DNA of 64,000 nucleotides. It comes from Marchantia polymorpha subsp. ruderalis. Taxonomy: Eukaryota > Streptophyta > Marchantiopsida > Marchantiales > Marchantiaceae. Made by a program: the position numbers and the translations under genes. Location: NCBI GenBank assembly GCA_037833965.1, contig AP031359.1:3716001-3780000 (forward strand), given 5' to 3'. The notes beneath the pieces were generated by a model. The model saw only the letters and a program-made list of their open reading frames with translations. It was not told where the DNA came from and did no database searches. Of this stretch, positions 1 to 10,000 are shown in pieces (position 1 is the first letter of the stretch; each line of letters begins with the position of its first letter).

Positions 1-233
1 CGGATTTTGCGCCTTGCGCCGAAGGGATCATACCTTCAAAGCTCGCAGGGAGGGTGGTGCCCTTCCTTGACGCTGCACCCAACTCCTAGATTCTACGAGG
101 TCCCTCGAGAATCTCTGCGATCTTCCGAATTCACTCTATTTTGATGCACCGAAGGCTATTTACACTGCTGCCGTGGTACAGTTTTTCAAAAATGTTTTAA
201 TTTCCTCCAAATTACCAAAAGTGGGGTACCACA
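1..233 (-). repeat. End of another LTR-like element (TGTGGTACC terminus)
   Basis: Read on the minus strand, a repeat begins with TGTGGTACCCCAC at position 233 and runs left out of the window. Its right edge interrupts the coding region of the LTR copy at 234-1556: the region up to 234 aligns with the plus-strand copy near 46740-46930, then similarity stops at 233. The TG start and the TGTGGTACC sequence resemble the TGTGGTGCC start of the giant LTR family found throughout the window, so this may be a further subfamily. The other end and any target-site duplication are outside the window. Confidence 0.45.
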
Positions 234-1126
234 GCATGATTCCCACTATCTAAGTCTTTGCCATCCGCGACTCAAGTATTGGGTCTTTCTCGTCGTCTGC
301 AAGTATCTTCCGCCTCTTCGCCATTTGCTTTTTTGGCCGCTCTCGTGTCGGAAGAACATCCACCTGCATTGATCCGCGCGCTGTCCTCTGAGGTGGCACT
401 TCAGTTTAAACATTGTCTTCTTCCTCTCTCTACTCGCTAGACTCGATTGCCAAAATTTCCCGTTTCTTCAAAAATCGCTTCTCCTCCTCCTTCGTGAGTA
501 ATTCCATCCCCCGATAGAAATTCACTATGTAAGGGGTTAGGTGATTAACCAATCTTCTCTCCCATCGGGCACTCGCATTGACCCAAATTAGATCGTGAAA
601 GATACTCGCCCAATGTACTTGTTTCCCCTTTAAGACGCGCTCGAAGAAGCCGACATGCCAAGCAGTGACATAAGTCGTGCGTTGCAGTCGCAGGATGTGC
701 ATGACTTCCAATGCAATCGCACGCCTCTTCAGATCGTTGAAATCCGCGGACTCCATCCATTCATTAATTCCATCCATTCGTTCCTGATCGCGCGTTCCAG
801 AAGAGTGGGGCAAAAGAGAATTCTTCTGCGCGGGTTATCTTCACGCTATCCTTCTCGAACATATAATCCCTGTCTCCTGCGCACGGCCCGAGCACTTTTG
901 TCCAGTGCTTGATTGTCCACAACATCGGATTGCCGCGGAGATCCTCTCCTTCGTTCTGGTTCTTGTCCATGATCTCCTTATAAATGCTTGCCGATACGCA
1001 ATTCCAATTTCACAAGAGAAAATCTAGATGCAATTCGCTGAGCTCCCGTCTATAGGATCGCAATTCCTTGTGAGGCACATTCAACAGAACCAGTTTCCAC
1101 ACCTTGGGCGTCTTGGATGGCGCCAT
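234..1126 (-). pseudogene. LTR-borne coiled-coil protein, N-terminal part, broken
   Basis: The reading frame starts at ATGGCGCC (1126, minus) with the motif MAPSKTPKVWKL. It continues through LRGNPMLWTI-HW, then DYMFEKDSVKITRAEEF, then FFERVLKGKQVHWASIFHDL and VNFYRGMELLTKEEEKRF near 480. Frameshifts and stops separate the pieces, so it is not functional as it stands. The same motif order occurs in the copies at 25400-28676, 38550-41108 and 46061-48628. I do not recognise the N-terminal domain. The frame is cut at 233 by an inserted element. Confidence 0.6.
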
Positions 1127-1556
1127 CTTTCTAATTGTGTCTTTGCTGCTAACAAGGTTGATTGATTTTGCTCTCTCTCGATCTCGCTTGATATCACAAT
1201 GTCGGCGCAAATGTCCTCGTCACACTCTTACCCTCGATGCCCTAACATTCCTTTCACGCGCGCGAATTGGTACCCTCGGCGCATGCGAACCTTGATTTGC
1301 CCTCCGCCAATTCAAATTGAACTTCGTCGACTTTGCCAAAGACCCGGCTATTACATCCTTCAAAACAACTGCGCTAAAGGTCCAAAGATCCAAAAGTCTT
1401 CGGCCGAAGGCGAATCCTACTTTCTTTCTCTGTCTACCTAGTTTTTCCATAATTCTCCTAACTCCTACAACTTAGTACTTGTATGTCTACGTTCTAACAC
1501 GAACATGTTTAAGTTTTTGTTAATTTTGTAAAAAACAAAAAAAATTAAGCAACACA
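234..1556 (-). mobile_element. Giant LTR, copy 1 (5' portion)
   Basis: This is the first part of a giant-LTR copy on the minus strand. It starts with TGTGTTGC at 1556, followed by an A/T-rich leader of about 430 bp and the start of the LTR-borne reading frame. The left side is cut at 233/234 by another element. Position 1556 abuts the interior of a plus-strand copy of the same family (1557 onward), so copy 1 probably inserted into copy 2. The matching target duplication would lie left of the window. Confidence 0.7.
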
Positions 1557-3153
1557 TGGAAGGAGGACCTTCAACGGTACAAGCTGAAGCCCCAATGGAA
1601 GTAGCAGTGGAACCTTTGAAGAAGAGGACGAAGATAGCTAATCTAAGTCTTTCACCTTTGGAGCAGACGCGATCTATGGGGAGTGAGGAAGTACCTCAAC
1701 TGAAGACAAGTGAAGAGTTGGCGAGGAAGCTCACGCTGAGTGAAGAAATACTTAAGCAGGTTGTTGAGCAGGTTGGAGGGACCGTGGTAGATGCCACTGA
1801 TATTCCATCGCCGCCATCTCTTGAAGAAGATGTAAGACCCGAAGTAAAGAAGAAAACTTGGGAGGAGGAACCAAAGGAGTTAGAGTTTGCCTTCCCTGAT
1901 TTCCTGCAGGATAGTGTAGTACCTTTACTGAAGTATCTAGATAAGAAGAGAGAAATGTATAATGTGAGGAAAGAATCAGAATCCTATGTAAAGTTAGTAA
2001 GAATTAGAACCCAGCTTAAGAGAGCGGTGGCGGTGAAGTAAGAATTAGAACCCAGCTTAAGAGAGCGGTGGCGGTGAAGAGGGAGTGGAATTCTGCAAAT
2101 GCAATGGTGAAGGAACGAGTTGCAAGCTTGACAGCCGAGTGTGCAACCACGAGAGTGACATTGCAAGAGCAAGAAGACCATCTTCGAGCGAAGGAGATGG
2201 AGTGTGAAGTCCTTCGACTGAACTTAGCCAAGGAGTACAATATTCGTGCGACATTAAAACAAGAGTGTATCAGTCTTCGGGCCGCCAATGAGAATGTACA
2301 AAATGTAACAGTGGAGCTATGCGAGAAAATGGAGGCATTCAAGGGGGCCTACGCCGCGAAAGTGCAACGTGTGGAGGAATTGGTTGTGGCTTTGGTGAAG
2401 CGCGATTAGTTGCACACTGAGGAGTAAGCTAAGGCGGAACAGCAAAGAGCCGAAGAGGAACGGATAGCCAAAGATCTTCGGGGACAGATTCTTGCAACGA
2501 AGACGGAGCAAGTAGAACTTTGGAGTAGTATCGCGAAGCTTGCAGATGATCGTGATAAGGAGTTCAAACGCGCGGAGAAGCTAGTGGCGAGTTTGGCAGA
2601 TGTACTCCCAAGCACTCAATCGAATTGATTGATTGGGCCAAGAAATTGGCAGATTGTGGAGCGGCCAGATCTTCGAAGGTCGAATGTAAAGTAATTTGAA
2701 TCGGAGTGCAAACGGTTACAGGAGCAATTGAAGTTAGTTGTTGTGCAGCAGGAAAAGTCGCAAGCGAGAGTGAAAAAGGCAAAGGCGGCATACCAACAAC
2801 TGTGAGGCAAGACAACCGACGAATTGCGATTGCGTGTAGAGAAGTGGCTGTGCGGATTTGCGATGTGGGACGTGCAAAGGCTTAAGTGGTTGAAGTTGGA
2901 TTCGCTGGAGCGATGGTTGATGAGTGTGAAGGCCAGCGGGTCCGCGGAGCACAAACAATTAGTATGATTACTTAATTCTTTCTCTTCAGGATTAGAAGAG
3001 GCCCGAGTGAACATAGAGATGGAGATTGTAAACGTATTGCGTAGGTTAGGAGCCGACGGGAGCTCAGAGGACGCTGTAACCGCTGCGTCGGATGGCACCG
3101 CACCTAAAAGTAGTTTACCTCAGACGGTTGAGATGCCTAGGAGATCAGAGTGA
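1557..3153 (+). pseudogene. LTR-borne coiled-coil protein, C-terminal part, broken
   Basis: This is the downstream part of the LTR-borne protein. The motif LTLSEEILKQVVEQVGGTVV is followed by the core FPDFLQDSVVPLLKYLD (codons from about 1892) and then long E/K/R/L-rich heptad stretches typical of coiled coil, up to about 2950. The last part ends near TGA at 3151. A 41-bp tandem duplication (1997-2078) and several stops break the frame. The best preserved stretch is 1556-2041. The function is unknown. No zinc knuckle, protease or polymerase motif is visible. Confidence 0.6.
1997..2078 (+). repeat. 41-bp perfect tandem duplication
   Basis: The 41-bp unit starting GTAAGAATTAGAACCC occurs twice in a row (1997-2037 and 2038-2078). 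It shifts the frame of the coiled-coil reading frame. The identity of the two units suggests a recent slippage or duplication event. Confidence 0.9.
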
Positions 3154-3158
3154 ATAAA
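3151..3158 (+). terminator. Conserved poly(A) signal of the giant LTR
   Basis: TGAATAAA lies at the end of the LTR-borne frame and carries AATAAA. It is followed by GT-rich DNA (GTGTGCTTGTGTGTCTTG, about 3241-3260), the usual layout of a polyadenylation site. The same octamer occupies the same place in the copies ending at 49144 (plus) and beginning at 24821, 37298 and 38011 (minus). Confidence 0.55.
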
Positions 3159-3749
3159 AAGGCCCAAGGCTCTTTTCTTGGGGGGCTAATCTGTCAATTG
3201 GCTTGTCTTGGCTGTCAATCTACATCCATTGTGGGCGTCTGTGTGCTTGTGTGTCTTGACACCATGTATGGTGCGCTCTAGTTTGTCAAAGATATCGCAT
3301 CTAGAGTTGTGTGTCTCCAACCTGAATATTCTGAGTGAGCCGGGGGCTATGCGAGATTTAAGCAAATTTGGGTCTGGATATTCGGGTCAGTGAGTCAAGA
3401 CTATGCAATTTTGAGAAGTTTTCTCCTGAAATCATAGTGTGGGGTCAAGGACGATTCTCACAGGTGTCGATTGGAAAAGTTTCAGGCTGTGTGTGTGTGT
3501 TTATACTCTGCTCTTCGGGCCTTTGGCTGTAATCGGGTAGTGTTTTCAGGGAGTAACATGTGCCTAAGAAGTGAAACTCTTCAATAGAATGTTAACTAGT
3601 GACAAATCGTGACTCTTTGTGTTGCATCTGTCTCTGTGAGAACGAATCTATACCATTATGCTCCATTTTGGTATTTGTTGGTTATCACAATCACAAGTCG
3701 TCCTCACTAGATCACCATAATATGCATGAAACCACATCCGATAAGTTAC

Positions 3750-4470
3750 GTAGTCCCATTGCACACTAAATATCTTGGCAAACCTACGTATGGTCATGAC
3801 AAAGCGAACATTGAAAGATGATAACACATTCTACAAAACCTTCCATACCTTCCATCACAGGGTGTGACTCCTAAAGTATTTAAAACAGACGTGAATATAA
3901 ATGAATATAGAATATACTCAATGTTCAAACAAGTCCTTGAAAACATCCATCTACTTATTCATGCTTGGACAAAAACGCTCCAAAAGAGTACATCAAAATC
4001 CTTTCAACAGCCATATGAGACTTCCTACAATACATAGAATGTATTCCACGAATAAGGAATGCACATAAAAGAACTTCTTGTAAAACATAGAATCCATATA
4101 CATCTGATGAGCACTCACTTGTATGTTCAACATTGTAGCAGAGAATAGAGGACATGACATTAGAATCTTGTCAATGTCATTTGAACTTGCGTTCAAGCTT
4201 TTGAGATAATTGTCTACAGGTAACAAACTGTCTCCACGTCGTTGTCCAGCAGTAATGATCTTCTAATCAGCACGATATCAATGTGCTCTCTACGTACGCC
4301 TAATTCCATGAGGTATTTGACAAGCAGATCCAACTTCTTCGTGGAATACTCTGTTAGAAGCACCGGATATCATACCACCAGCTTCTTGACATCTCGTAAT
4401 TGCAATTCCGTAATTGCACAATTTCTACATACTTATGAAGCTCAATGTGGATCAAATCCTTAGATCCACA
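3750..4470 (-). pseudogene. mTERF-like repeat protein fragment, decayed
   Basis: Minus-strand translation gives LVKYLMELGVRREHIDIVLI followed, after a frameshift, by LPVDNYLKSLNASSNDIDKI and LMSCPLFSATML. The alternation YL--LGV---I--VL---P-LL is the signature of mTERF repeats, which are organellar nucleic-acid-binding proteins common in plants. About two repeats are readable. The remainder down to 3750 is full of stops and only loosely repeat-like. This is a pattern-based call. It may be a captured gene fragment or an old duplicated copy. Confidence 0.35.
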
Positions 4471-4810
4471 AAATCCACCTCAAAGAAAAAAAGTTTAGTT
4501 AAACGCAAGTGTATGTTTGTGGAAGAACAAACTTCATCATGACCTCAAGAATAAAATTCGCATTCAAAAATCTATCATTCTTGTAGAACTCACAGTTTAC
4601 CTAACTATATTTTCTAAAGCATAAGAGCAAAACTTTCACCTTGTTTTGAAATTTTTTAGCCCTTGTAGGGACTTTCCCTTTGCATAAGGTAGTTAATCAT
4701 ACCTTTTGTGATCATGATTAGTCATATAAAGTCTCCAACATCATCTCAGATCAAGGAGAAAAATACATCTTGACTACCTTCAAGAAATATTGCATTAGTA
4801 AAGGCATATA
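4471..4810. other. No gene recognised
   Basis: A/T-rich stretch between the mTERF-like fragment and the TGTGGTAACG terminus at 4811. It contains no reading frame, RNA or repeat that I can identify. Confidence 0.5.
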
Positions 4811-6200
4811 TGTGGTAACGTAGACTTTTCATTTTTTGTCGAAAAGAGGAAGTTTGAGAAGTAGAAGATTGGTAATTTCAAACTTTTAGGATAAGAATGT
4901 GACAAAGTAAATTAAATAGTGGATTCTCTAGTAGAAGTCAAGTTAGAAATAGTGAAATCCATTTAGCTAGCTTTTTTTGAAGTTAGTGTTTCTACTTGTA
5001 GGTAGTAAAGTTGAATTATATGACTTATGATCCACTAAAGTAGATGATTCATAACTTTTTCAATTAGTGGCGATTTGCCTTAGGCAGAAACTCAATAGAT
5101 AGAGCTTGGCGTGTTCATTCTAATGAGCCCAAGAACACTGAAAACGGGTAAGAAAATCCTGAGTTACAAATGTATGCAACGAAGGACATGGTTCGGCGAA
5201 AAGACTTTGGACTTTGGAGATAGCACCTTCGGCGTTACAGCAGAAGGAACTTTGACAAAGTGAAAGGCGGCACCAAACAGAAGGAAAATTCAAACACTTA
5301 TATTATCAATTTGCACAAGTTCACTATGCGATTAGGGCGTTGAATTACATTGGCAAAAATGGGAGTTCCGCGCCAACATTTTGCAAGAGTGCATTTGTGA
5401 ATTGGAAGCTTAATGAGAATTGCAAGTGAGAAATTGAGAGCACAGCAATAAAGCGATCTTTGGAACTTTGATTGTTGGCGTTGAGGGTACCAAAATTCGG
5501 ATTGAGAACATATCGGCAAGAATTGATAGCTGCCAAGCTCAATTTCTTGCTGCGGAGTTGGAATTGAGTTTCCGCAGCAGTCGTGAAGGAGTGGCAGGAA
5601 GGACGTGCGCCGGACGCCGAAGTACTTCGCGGCAACCCGGAGAGCTAGACAATTGAGCACAGGCACAAGTCTTGGAACCATGTGCAGGTGATGACAGAGA
5701 TTACACCTACGACAGCTAGAGTGTGAAGGTGACCTAGGCGGAGTAGAAGACCTTCGCAAAGAAATTCAAGACACCTTGCTTGCACAAAAACGGATGGCAG
5801 ATGACGGAGTACCGCGATCGATTGAGACGCAATTTGACAATAACATTGATTCAGATTCTGCGACCGTCAAAAACGAATTACATGGCAACATGGTAGATCG
5901 GAATCGTGAAACGTGCGGTGTCAGGGAAGCCGATTCACTAGGCTCGCATTCTCTTGAGTACTACGCGCAGGAACGTCAAAGAAATATTTGGAAAATTGAT
6001 GAACTATCTGTCCCCGTTCTTCATCAATTTCTACCTAGGTATGAGGTTGTTGATTGCAATAGAGCAAGAGAAATTTCCGCTTGAGAGGAAAATTGCAGAC
6101 AATGAACGAGTGTTGGGAGGCAATGAAGTTGCTAGTGAGGAGGAAAACATTGAACATGCACCAACTGCACTGGCTAGCTCTGACTCACATACTTAAATAT
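4811..6200 (+). mobile_element. Divergent giant-LTR copy (subfamily C), truncated
   Basis: The stretch starts with TGTGGTAACGTAGACTTTTC at 4811, which parallels the TGTGGTGCCTAG start of the main family. A long leader and a diverged copy of the LTR-borne frame follow. The order of landmarks is kept: a LRGNPE-like motif (frame-disrupted, near 5620), an acidic patch, then YLSPFFINFYLGMRLL near 5980-6040, which is equivalent to HLTPYIVNFYRGMELL in copy 1. The 3' half (coiled coil, poly(A) signal, TTACA end) is missing. Copia RNase H sequence begins just after 6200. Confidence 0.5.
5300..6196 (+). pseudogene. LTR-borne protein, subfamily C, N-terminal part
   Basis: The frames at 5468-5656, 5776-6084 and 5954-6196 together give a diverged version of the N-terminal region of the LTR-borne protein. 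They end in FFINFYLGMRLLIAIEQEKF and an acidic tail. Stops and frame changes break it. Similarity to the copy at 46061 is in motif order and spacing rather than base identity, so this copy is older or from a separate lineage. No coiled-coil part follows. Confidence 0.45.
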
Positions 6201-6214
6201 CTTAATTTTACAAA

Positions 6215-6800
6215 GCACTATTGCATTTTATACCAGCGTGGCACTCCTTTTCTGCTCTGAGGTTTCACAGATGCAGATTATCTCAATTGCAAAAACACTT
6301 GGCGATCAATTGGTGCCTACTTCTTTCAACTCAATTTGGACATGTTGCATGGACAGCAAGCAACAACCCACTGTCTCCGACAGTACAACCAAAGCATAAT
6401 ATAAGGCGCTTTTAAAGGGTGCCAAGGAGACTGTCTACATTCAACGTTTACTTCAGGAGCTCAACGTTCTGCCTCTTGCTCAAGTTCCAATTGGCTGTGC
6501 TGACATCCAAATTCATCAAGACCTCAAGATTGTTGTTACTCCTACCAAGGCTAACATCAATCTATCCTACAATAATCAGGGTGCAATCAAACTTGCTCAA
6601 AATCCAGTTTTTCATGCTAAAACCAAGCACATTGAGGCAAAACATCACTTCATTAGAGAACGGGTTTTAGATGGAGCAATTGCGCTTGATTATATTCACA
6701 TGAATAAAACCCCTGCCGATTTACTCACTAAATCGCTGCCTTGCTTCAAGTTGCTATGGAGGTTTGATCTAGGCAAAAACTATAAGACCTGCACTAATTT
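6215..6800 (+). pseudogene. Ty1/copia RNase H, decayed
   Basis: Plus-strand frames give FTDADYLNCKNTWRSIGAYF, then LSYNNQGAIKLAQNPVFHAK, TKHIEAKHHFIRERVLDGAI and NKTPADLLTKSLP. These are the catalytic and C-terminal motifs of copia RNase H, the last domain of copia pol. Several stops and frameshifts are present. No integrase or RT belonging to this copy is visible upstream, because it abuts the truncated LTR copy at 4811-6200. The 3' LTR should follow, but I cannot define it. Confidence 0.75.
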
Positions 6801-6884
6801 CCAATGTCGGTTGACTCCTGCTGGTTCACGAATATATCTTCACTTGGCTATCTCCCTATCATCATTATCGCATTGAGTAATATC

Positions 6885-7064
6885 ACACTCGGTACCTAGG
6901 TAAATATAGTACTCCATCATGAAATAAATAGCTAGCTTTACTCTAGCAAAACTCTTCTTGACACCACCTGAATGTTTATAGATATGCGCTTGGGCAATGA
7001 CCCAGGAACTATACACGCCTATCTTCCTACCGAATGCTACTTCATAGTACATCCCGTTCCTCAT
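6885..7064 (-). pseudogene. RNase H hybrid-binding (Cauli_VI-like) domain fragment
   Basis: Minus-strand translation begins MRNGMYYEVAFGRKIGVYSS, followed by W, then a GGVKKSFA stretch. The pattern YY-V--GRK-G-Y-SW--------GA-KSF is that of the small N-terminal hybrid-binding domain of eukaryotic RNase H1, which also occurs in plant transposable elements. Only this domain (about 50 residues) is seen. It has no adjoining RNase H catalytic domain in frame. It could be a TE-borne domain or a gene fragment. Confidence 0.45.
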
Positions 7065-10000
7065 CCCTTCAACAGCACAAGCTCAATCCATCATGACTAA
7101 GAAATACGCCCTCATGTCCTTTCCGGATGGCAGACAGTCTACCTCTATATGTTGAGGTTATTATGTCTCCTCGTGATAGTTTGTCGACTCTGCCTTTTGT
7201 GATATTTCTCTGATAGCGACCGGTTTCAATGTCGCAAACAAGGCTTAGTAGACTGCATCAAACAATAAACACAAGCACACGGCAATTACCTTTAGATAGC
7301 TTGGATGGCCATCACTGATAGAAAAATTTCCTCAAGAGAGTATGTTGGAAGACCTAATTAGTCCAAGGAAACTAGGGCTAGCCAACATTAGATCACTGAA
7401 CATGTTTGTCTTAAGTGTAGATTCTTAGGTGGTAATCGAAATTTTACATCTTAGGTTAGTAATTAGGAACATTGATGTACTTATGCAAGGTGCTTACTTA
7501 AGCATCTTGCCACCCTGTTTAAAGCAATTTCATTCTTATTATATAACAACACCCAGCCGCTACGTTCCTTCACAGTTGTTTGAAGACTTGTTGGCACCAT
7601 TCCATCCGAGATGTTGGCCGAGGGTTGCTTGTCCTTTGCCACTATTCATAGAAGCTAGATTGATTCCACTACCATCAAATCATCTTTCTAGCATGCCAAA
7701 GTGCCCATCGGCAACTGCTCCACTACCCACAGCAAGATTCACATGCCATGGTTGCTAGTTTCTGAAAGTTAGAGAGCTAGAACTCTCAAGACCACAATGG
7801 CGTTTTGAAAATCATCTGTCCAATACTTGTCCTAAACATGTTTTGCAAGTTATCATTGTTGCTCCCTTTTTTCAATTGGTTGATGTCATTTTTTACTTCT
7901 TTGTCTTGCGAAAACATGTCGATGGCCAATCCAAAATTTCCTTTGCTATCATCATTGTTCATTTATGTCTTCAAATGAAATATGTTCTTCAGCAAATATG
8001 TCACCTTTGTAGCTTTTTTTTTGCTCCAATAAAAATTGATTGTTGTGGGATCACTTGCAATTTTTTCATGCTAGGTCTGCAAGTTGTTTTGAGCTATAAT
8101 ATCATTTTTTGAGATAAAAAGCAAAAAATTCGTAAATTACAATTAGAGAATCAAACACATACACACAACACCAACAAATACATGATTTTCCATTATAAAG
8201 CTATGTCCACAAAAACCATAAGATTCTAATGAAACTAAAAGTGTTTGAAGCAAGTTATGACTCATATTCCTATATTGTGGATAGCAGAATTCTTGAACCT
8301 AACTCTAACTAGTGTTAAGCTAATTAGAGCTAACCTTATACTTGAATAGATACTAACAATTTTATCTTAGGTTAGTTTAGATCTAGTTAGAGTTTAGTTT
8401 ATGTTGTCATTATAAACGAGAGCTATGAAAAGCTCTCATTGAACAATTTAGGATTTTTTAGTAGTAAAGCCATTCTGATCATTCATAGACGTAGACCAAA
8501 GTGATAAATCACGCACTCTATTCACATCTCTGTGTATGTTTATGGTTTCTTGTTTTTCCTTGTGAAAGAACATAATAATTGATAGTACATCAAAATGATG
8601 TCTAGCTTTTTTGTGCATAAGCTTGTCCCTCTCACTCTTGGATTTTATGTGAAGACAAAAATGTATTGGTTCATTAGCTCAAATTTATTGCCATCTATCT
8701 ATCAACCTGCAATTGCATGAAATTAATGGAGTGAACTGCATCTTGTTGTCTGGTTTTATTGTTGGAGTCTTCACGGATTGGTGATTGTGGCGCTAATGGA
8801 TAGAGCCGAGTTAGTGGAGCCTTGCAGGTGGACCCACAAGTAAATTAACTTCTAACGAGAAGAAAAATTGGAGTAAAGTTTTCAATAATTTGATTGATGG
8901 CTACATTGATTTTGAAGATGTATTGGCTGTTGGATCAAATCACAAAGACAAAACAAGAATACACATACATATCAAAGTGCCAACACAAGCATACAAAGAA
9001 ACTCAGAAACAAAGCATATTGGTTTGTCACTATAGCTACTTCAACATAAACTTAAAACAATCTTTATTGATAAAAACCCTAAGATGTTTGCTGAAAGCTT
9101 TAGCTTCCTCTATGTTTATCAATAGCAAAACCAAAATTTTAAATAAGGTTAAGCTAGTTGAATTTAGTTTAAACCTGAGTTTATTTTGACAAATTTTTCT
9201 CTTGTCATGTTCTGAGATAATAATCCTCCTAATCTATATAAACATTATATGTTAAGTCTTAGAAAGATATCTAGCATAGATTATTTTTAAACCAAAACAA
9301 GATAATATATATATATATATATATAAATTACTATTAAAATTTACTTGTGCTCTTCATGAACAACCTACAAAGTAGCATAATGTTTACTAAATTTTTACAA
9401 AAAAATAAATTTGATCAATGCATTAGCTAGATTGAATATATTGTCCATTTTGACAGTATATTTTTCTTTCACAATATGATATTTATTGTTGATAAATTTC
9501 ACTATGTTATACATCACTTGAGTTGCAGCAAGATATTATCCACTTTAACTATCATAATGAAGATTGATAGCCTAATTTTTCAATATCACTTCAGTGATAA
9601 GCCTATTCAATCAAATAGTTTCTTTGTTGCTTTTTGCTACCGCTATGTATTAAGTTTCAGTTATGGATTGAGCTGATCAATTTTCCAAAATATATTTTCA
9701 ACTAATGCATCTATTATCAAATATAAACACATATCCGTAGTAGATTTCTTCTTGTCTCGATCTTGCCAATAATCAACATCAACTTAGTCTAGCAAAAATT
9801 TGATATTGTTTAATAAGCCATCAAACAAACAAGATAATACTTAGTACTTTTTAGTTATTTAAAATTTTATTTCATTGCTTTTCAATGTACCTTATGTGGA
9901 TTTAAGTGCACAAAGTTCAAGGGCATCAACTGAGTGTATGCTGTGCAGGAATCGAGAACTGAGAGGATGGTGGTGTGGAAGACCGTGTTGGTTCATCTCG
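7065..10000. other. A/T-rich intergenic DNA, no gene recognised
   Basis: No reading frame here matches a family I know. Around 8290-8470 the sequence has a copia-LTR look: a TATAAACGAG box at about 8414 and a GAGAGCT/AGCTCTC hairpin just after it. No LTR partner is visible. An (AT)n run lies at about 9305-9326. The remainder shows only short frames consistent with chance. Confidence 0.5.
9305..9326. repeat. (AT)n microsatellite
   Basis: Uninterrupted AT dinucleotides in A/T-rich intergenic DNA. Confidence 0.9.

Larger units (their letters stand above)
1557..3689 (+). mobile_element. Giant LTR, copy 2 (3' portion)
   Basis: This is the plus-strand downstream part of a giant-LTR copy. It begins inside the coding region at 1557, where copy 1 joins it head to head, and ends with TTATCACA at 3689. 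The segment after the stop codon (3151-3689, 539 bp) matches the ends of the copies at 24821, 37298, 38011 and 49144. It contains a (GT)n tract near 3488 and the conserved string CCATTATGCTCCATTTTGGT just before the terminus. The sequence beyond 3690 is unrelated. Confidence 0.7.

Noticed and set aside
3151..3689. Initial reading of the ~540-bp TGAATAAA...TTATCACA segment as the complete LTR
   Set aside because: TGAATAAA is never at an insertion junction. The real junctions are at TGTGGTGCC and at TTACA/TTATCACA. TGAATAAA is simply stop codon plus poly(A) signal.
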